Source of the DNA: Bradysia coprophila
Taxonomy: Eukaryota > Arthropoda > Insecta > Diptera > Sciaridae
DNA length: 64,000 nt
Direction of reading: 5' to 3'
Assembly (NCBI RefSeq): GCF_014529535.1
Contig: NW_023503481.1
Span: 62,001 to 126,000 of the forward strand
Under the pieces are notes generated by a model. It ran no database searches and was not told the DNA's origin. It worked only from the letters and a program-made list of their open reading frames with translations. Of this stretch, positions 58,907 to 64,000 are shown one piece after another. Position numbers and translations under genes: made by a program. Position 1 is the first letter of the stretch. Each line of letters opens with the position of its first letter.

Positions 58907-59067
58907 ATCTAAAAACTAATTAGAATAATTTCTTTATAAAAATTTTTTTTAATAAAGAAAAAAAATCAAAAACTCCTTTTCATATTTTAATTTGGACATC
59001 ATCTGAGACATTAAAACAAAATTGCTTTAGTCTTTATTGTTGATTGAAGATCCTGTGTAGATCAAAC

Positions 59068-59131
59068 GTTGCGTCCTTAACCAGGACGTTTAGGATTACT
59101 AAAAATACCCCCAGCTGAAATGCCTACAGAC
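59068..59131 (+). repeat. 64-bp direct repeat with hairpin, right copy
   Basis: Same as 56878-56941 except for one base. It lies about 160 bases after the R2-like stop codon and is preceded by GTAGATCAAAC. Confidence 0.85.
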
Positions 59132-59139
59132 AAATTGCT

Positions 59140-59790
59140 AAAAAATCATAAAAAATCAAAACAAACAGAGAAACCGATTCTCTTCCCTCCCACAGTTCAC
59201 GTTAAGTGAATTTTGAGACAGAACTGCTGTTTCGACCTCAGGTGCTGACATCGGTCACTGGCCAGTGTGGTCTGACCATCTTCAGTTGCTATGTCAACAC
59301 CCTTCACAAGACAGCATAAGATCGCAACGTTGAACAAGTTGTTGACGATTTTATTATAAAAAAGTTACCATTAAAAATGGAAATTCGGATTAAAGGGATG
59401 GCTGCTTTGAAAACTTCAACGTACAAATTCGCAGCAAAAAAACATCGAGAAAATTCACAAAATTCAACAAATTCGAACCACAAACGAAACAAACAACAAA
59501 ACTCAGCAGTGCCATACTCACGATTGCAACCAAATTCTTCTCCAACGATCCAAGTTCTTCAATGAAACGCCAAATTCCATTCCTCATCACACGAAAATCA
59601 GTTAATTCAAACACTAAAACATTGTTGGCCGCATTTGACTATTTGATTTCCATTTTCCAGAGGTAATTTCGATCATAATTGAACTGCAAATCTTGACGCG
59701 TTTATTGAGTAAAAAGAATTGTGGCGGGCTTTCTCGAAACAAGGAAAGGTCAGAAGCATTATGTGAGTAGCCAGCGAGAGGTAGTAGATC
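59140..59790. other. Region between the two reverse transcriptase genes
   Basis: Contains GACCTCAGG...GACCATCTTCAG, in the style of linkers and ends of Penelope-like elements on the minus strand, and a 62-codon open frame (59377-59565) without a recognised domain. Confidence 0.3.
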
Positions 59791-59794
59791 AAAC

Positions 59795-59835
59795 GTTGCG
59801 CTCTTAACCAGAGCGTTTGGAATGACTGTAAATCT
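59795..59835 (+). repeat. Diverged third copy of the hairpin repeat, before the Penelope-like gene
   Basis: GTTGCGCTCTTAACCAGAGCG: the stem is CGCTC/GAGCG instead of CGTCC/GGACG and the loop TTAACCA is kept. Both sides of the stem changed together. It is also preceded by GTAGATCAAAC. Confidence 0.75.
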
Positions 59836-61356
59836 ACAGAGACATCATATTATATGTATGAACAGCCTAAAACACGGTTTTACTAGTTTATGTAGTCCCG
59901 TATCGTTCGAGCCTTTCGTCATTTCCAGAATTTATGGTTATTTCAAAATTCATAAACCTGAATCACCGGTTAGACCAATTATTAGTTCAACGAATTGTAT
60001 GGGCAAGAATTTATCAACCTGGGTTTTGAATAAATTGAAAATCATTGCAAACCATTTGGGTGAATATCAAATCAAGAACAGTCAAGAGTTAACGGGAAAG
60101 ATTGAAGGTCTCCAGATGGATAACAAACATGTTCTGATCACATGTGATTACGACAACATGTTCACCAATGTGAATTTCGGTCGAACCAAAGCAATTATCC
60201 GTGAATTTTACCACCTGATAGAAAAAGAAACTTCGATGCCTGTGGATGTATTTCTGAATGCGGTCTCCTTTTTCGTTGAAGATTGCGCTTATTTTAGTTT
60301 TGAGGATGAGATATATCGACACAAGTTCTGGCAGAAATAACGACCAGCTATTATATCAAGAAAGCAATTTCAAGGATGCAGCCGAGAAAGCTGACTTTTC
60401 TTTTTAAATATGTCGATGACATCATTGCTGCTATTGACCCTGATCACATTGACGTCCTATTGAATGAAATAAACTCACAACAGCCCGGTCTAACAGTGAA
60501 AGTCGAGCGAGAAAACGATGCACATGAAATCAATTATCTGAACTTAACGATCGGCAGATATCCTGACGACAACAATATTATTCACATGAAATGGTGGCAG
60601 AAAGAATGTAGTGCAAAACGGATCCTTGATTTTCATTCGTTTCATCCACATGAAAATAAGAATAGTGTGGTCCAGGAATTTGTCATTTCTGTGTTACGAG
60701 TCTCTTCTGCTCAACATTGGCGGGAGGTTATAAGAAACGTACGTGTCACTCTGCGGAGAAGCAATTACCCCAACAAGTTTATTGACAAGAAAATCCATGC
60801 CGCACAGCAGCAGTTAGGAAAAGTTATGGTCTCTTCCACATTTGGATGTACTGATGTGGATCCAATAGGAATAGAACTGACAATGTTCTACGATGACAAC
60901 CAACCAAAATGTTCTCTGAAAACGTCCGATAAGGTTTCGATTGGAAGACCTAAGATCAAAAAACGGTACTATGCTCACCCTTACCATCCACCAGCGATCA
61001 ATTTTTCGTCTAGAGTCGTTAAGAAACTGAAACTTCACGATGTCAAGTTATCACCAAGGATTATCAAGAATAACGCTAATCAGATTGTCACGAATGTGAA
61101 AGATGTGAGGAATCTCAATGGGAAGGTTAATTCCATTTTCACGGTAAAATGTGATAACTGTGAATTTAATGTCAAGCTGCACACTGAAAGCATGGACGTT
61201 GAGAGAACTGTGTCGCATCATCTTCGGAATGTGAAGTCAGCAGTACACAAACATTTTGTTCGTGAGGGACACAGTCTCGATGTTAGAGACATAATTCAGC
61301 TTAAGAGTAAGTTTGAATTGAATTTGGCTGTAAATGTTTCTAAAGCGGGTGTATAA
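59822..61356 (+). pseudogene. Penelope-like element reverse transcriptase, broken
   Basis: Two open frames, 59822-60340 and 60376-61356. The first has YGYFKIHKPESPVRPIIS and NCMGKNLSTWVLNKL, then CDYDNMFTNV (motif A). The second has FLFKYVDDIIAAI (motif C, YVDD) and INYLNLTIGR (motif D). The KIHKP..RPI signature is typical of Penelope-like and related reverse transcriptases. The stretch with motif B is lost at the join near 60340, so it cannot be active. The C-terminal part contains VKCDNCEF and SAVHKHFVREGHSLD, which may be a worn GIY-YIG endonuclease domain. The N-terminus is short or missing. A 20-bp sequence (AATCGTAATGTGCTGTGACT) is tandemly doubled just after the stop. Confidence 0.8.
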
Positions 61357-61648
61357 ATGTGGACGTACGTTGCGAATGTGGATGGTTTTTCAATCGTAAT
61401 GTGCTGTGACTAATCGTAATGTGCTGTGACTGACGGTTGCTCGTTGAAAAATTGGAAAGAGAAGAATTGAAGGTTTTCCTGTTTCTTTGTGATTTAATTT
61501 TTAAAGGAGCGGAGTTTGAAGCTCAAGAGGAGAAAAATACACGGAAGATGAAGGTCAAGGTTCGTTTAATGAATTATGAGTTATTGGTGGTGTTGATTTG
61601 CGTTTTTCTTAATTTTTTTGCTGTTTCGGTTTCCGTTTTCCAGAAGGT

Positions 61649-62368
61649 GTTGCTGATTCGGCTTCCGGTGGCGTTCAAATTGAAAGTAAACACAAGAATT
61701 TCTTCTCAAACTTATCGTCGTTTATTGAATCGATAAAGTTTTAATCAACTTCAATTTCCTAGTGTAAATATAAACGCAAACATTAGGAAACAACTTAAAC
61801 TAAAAAACAGAAATTTTCCTTACTTTTGTATTCCCACACGGAATCCTCAACAGCAAAACAAATGTGCGGCGCAAAGGTTAGAACCAAATCATTCCCTAAA
61901 CCAGTCAAAATTAGCTCTGATCGCAAAGAAACATTGATTGCAAACTTACAAGTAAAAAGGCGAAGCCTTGCATCAAAAAAATCTGCATACAAAACAGGCT
62001 GCCTGATGGAATAATTTACGGATCTGAAAATGACAACGGCAAAAATGGAAAATTCGTTCTCCTCGCAAACGTTAAACAAAACAGCAAAATTACCTAGTCA
62101 AACTGAGAACGAATTGCACAGAATAATGCACCGCACAATGAATTACGTTATTTCTATGAACAGATGTCCAAATTACTTTGGATTGAAAAAATACTAATTG
62201 GATAAACACAAATGCGTGTGAATGATAACAACGCATATCACAAAATGAAACTAGAAAAAAGCGCATGAATAGAGCACTTCCGATAGAGAATCTAAAGTGT
62301 CATGTCATCGGGTAAGAATGTAAAAAAAGTCGATTTAATCTGGTACAGCGATAATCAGTGCTGTCCAA
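61649..62368. mobile_element. 720-bp insertion in the right arm with 8-bp target duplication
   Basis: CAGAAGGT occurs on both sides (61641-61648 and 62369-62376), while the left arm has it once (CCTTCTG near 51429). No transposase or clear inverted ends. Confidence 0.7.
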
Positions 62369-62854
62369 CAGAAGGTTTCATTTAGAATTTTCCCAAAAAC
62401 CGTAGAACGCATATGATTTCAGAACTATCGACATTGTCGTCCCTGACGAGTCCCCCAATGTGCTGTTTCCACATAGATTTCACGGGAATTTTATGTAAGT
62501 GAACTAGTTAGTTTTGAATTCAGCGGGACGAAACGGTGTCTTTAGGTACTTTAGGAATGGAATGACGTGACTTGGACAATCGTGTAATTTTGATGTTAAT
62601 TTTTGAAAAAAGAAAAAAGAAATTTCGCAATTTCTTCGTTTTTGACCTTGACTCAAGATTTGTTCCTTGTTTGTCTCCTAGAGTGTTTTTTGCCTTTTGT
62701 CGGTTCCTTTAGTGTGACAACTTTGTGCTGTTTGGAGTTTACAAGAACTCGTCGAAGTGCGAAGTTCGAGTGGTTGTAACAGGATGCGAATTCGAGTTTC
62801 TCATTTAAGTGTTCTTGCAACCTTCGGGTGGCAAGTAAAAGACTGTTTTGTTGA

Positions 62855-63308
62855 AAGTCAGTAAGAGGTGACATATTATGTGCATCTCCTCCATGGTTGC
62901 ACCGATTGCCTTTAAGTCTCGAACGTTCTTGTCGAAAACCAAAAAATGTTTTTGCATGTCTGTACCATCGACATATTTCATGGTCAACAAACGTTGACCA
63001 GCTACACTTGCTCTCTCAAAGACTGCCTTAAGTGCATCAAAAATATCCTTCGCATTCTTCTTATCCTTCACGTATTCCAATTGGCTATCTTGGATACATT
63101 GAACCAAGATGGATTTGCACTTCTTCTCTCGCATTACGATTTTCCTTTCTTCTTCCAGGTCTTCGGCAGCTTTAAGCAAATTCTGCAAGGGAGTTTCGAT
63201 GAACTCAGTCAGGTCTTTTTCTTCTAACAAAACCTCCATCCTGAACTTCCAGTTGTTGAAATTCGTACCATCAAATTGGATGTACTTATTGAACTTTTCT
63301 CGTTCCAT
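62855..63308 (-). pseudogene. Copia-type gag, truncated
   Basis: Starts MEREKFNKYIQFDGTNFNNW then KFRMEVLLEEKDL, the usual opening of copia gag. It continues with CIQDSQLEYVKDKKNAKDIF and AGQRLLTMKYVDG. The coding frame runs from 63308 to the large insertion; the last copia codons before it read ICHLLLT. The rest of gag, the protease, integrase and most of the reverse transcriptase are absent. Confidence 0.85.
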
Positions 63309-63362
63309 TTTCCTTTATTCGCCTTCGCAGTAATCCTCTGAGCAATATCTGGGCCAATAACC

Positions 63363-63516
63363 TGTTGTAATTTGGGCTAGATGCTGGAATAAAACTCTTG
63401 TGTGAAAAATAGCTGTTTATTCTTTTAATGACTTCACAAGAATGAATATTACAATAAAGTGTACTGAGGTTCATCGCACAACAAAAGCATACTAGGTGGA
63501 ATTACAAATTATAACA
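63363..63516 (-). repeat. 5' LTR of the copia-type element
   Basis: 154 bp, the partner of 50630-50783. Just inside on the minus strand, GGTTATTGGCCCAGATATTG resembles the primer-binding site copia elements use with initiator methionine tRNA. Confidence 0.88.
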
Positions 63517-63702
63517 TTCCGCACATGCAAACTGTCCCCTGATCACAGTTAATATATTTAACACAAATTCGACAAGTCACGTGGAATGCGTGTACAATGT
63601 ACATGGAACAACAGCGACAGCTACGACGCGGTATTGACAGTTAGTTGATTCGCAGAGTCATACTCGCATTTGTAATAAACGATTTGCAAACACAATTTTT
63701 TT

Positions 63703-63845
63703 CATGCTTAGGGACCGAAAATGAGGACAATTTTCTCTGGTTTTCGGCCCTTTACATGAAAACTTACATGTGTACCTGTTTGGGACGGTTGATTTAAGGC
63801 ACTTTCGCTTGTAGACCTCACTTCGTTCGGCCTACATCCAGAGAT
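63703..63845. repeat. Half copy of the MITE at 46397-46620
   Basis: Shares CATGCTTAGGGAC, TTTTCGGCCCTTTACATGAA, GTGTACCTG and the apex CTCACTTCGTTCGGCCTACA, but the right arm is missing and other sequence follows. Confidence 0.7.
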
Positions 63846-64000
63846 GTTATCCGAAAGGTTATCCGAGAGGTTATCCGAAAAACCGGAATTTTCGAATATT
63901 TCGGTTCGGTTCAAACCGAAGATCTATCAGCTTGAGTCTGACTTGTTGGTTGTATACGAAGTTCATTTGCATTTAAAACTTGACAAATTAGCGCAATGAA

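Larger units (their letters stand above)
50949..62854. mobile_element. Composite element with about 600-bp terminal inverted repeats (MULE/foldback-like)
   Basis: Terminal TCAACAAAACAG and CTGTTTTGTTGA are flanked by AAGTCAGCA (about 50939-50947) and AAGTCAGTA (62855-62863), close to a 9-bp target duplication. The left arm is in pieces: 50949-51464, about 54914-54956 and 56839-56877. The right arm pieces are 62854-62369 and 61648-61532. Each break is another insertion. Long inverted repeats with 9-bp duplications suggest the Mutator-like class, but no transposase is seen. The core holds two reverse-transcriptase genes. Confidence 0.7.

Overview
This window looks like one piece of nuclear chromosome from an insect, most likely a nematoceran (lower) fly. 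It is AT-rich. Its genes have short exons with GT-AG introns, TATA boxes and AATAAA signals. It carries an Epsilon/Delta-type glutathione S-transferase and a vitellogenin-type N-terminal domain, a yolk-precursor family that higher flies lack. The species assignment is inference, and no organelle, bacterial or viral genome is present.

Six host genes can be reconstructed. (1) 171-8264 (+): the 3' half of a choline/ethanolaminephosphotransferase gene (fly bbc, human CEPT1), with what look like two mutually exclusive exons. (2) 11919-12601 (+): a secreted leucine-rich-repeat protein whose start codon is split by an intron. (3) 15337-17371 (+): a secreted protein joining a vitellogenin N-terminal domain to an 11-cysteine tail. 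(4) 20467-21467 (-): a glutathione S-transferase with a palindromic element in its only intron. (5-7) 29625-30201 (-), 40534-42184 (+) and 49185-49786 (-): three members of a secreted cysteine-rich family built from tiny exons with only phase-1 introns. I do not recognise this family. Its modular design and the vitellogenin-N fusion are the best candidates for something undescribed.

Most of the rest is transposable-element DNA. There are many palindromic MITEs, non-autonomous hAT-like elements (two with perfect 8-bp target duplications, at 21582-23734 and 42772-45597), and several copies of a repeat beginning AGCCCCGTACGAAG, two of them with an expanded 145-bp internal array. There are also a LINE fragment and tRNA-like sequences inside one insertion.

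From 50630 to 63516 lies a nested block. A minus-strand copia-type LTR element has matching 154-bp LTRs but has lost nearly all of pol. An element with roughly 600-bp terminal inverted repeats sits inside it. Its arms are in turn broken by further insertions, and its centre holds a reverse transcriptase with a restriction-like endonuclease (R2-like) and a broken Penelope-like reverse transcriptase.

The genes show no operon-like arrangement. What links them is that most encode secreted products and that palindromic elements lie in or beside their introns and promoters.
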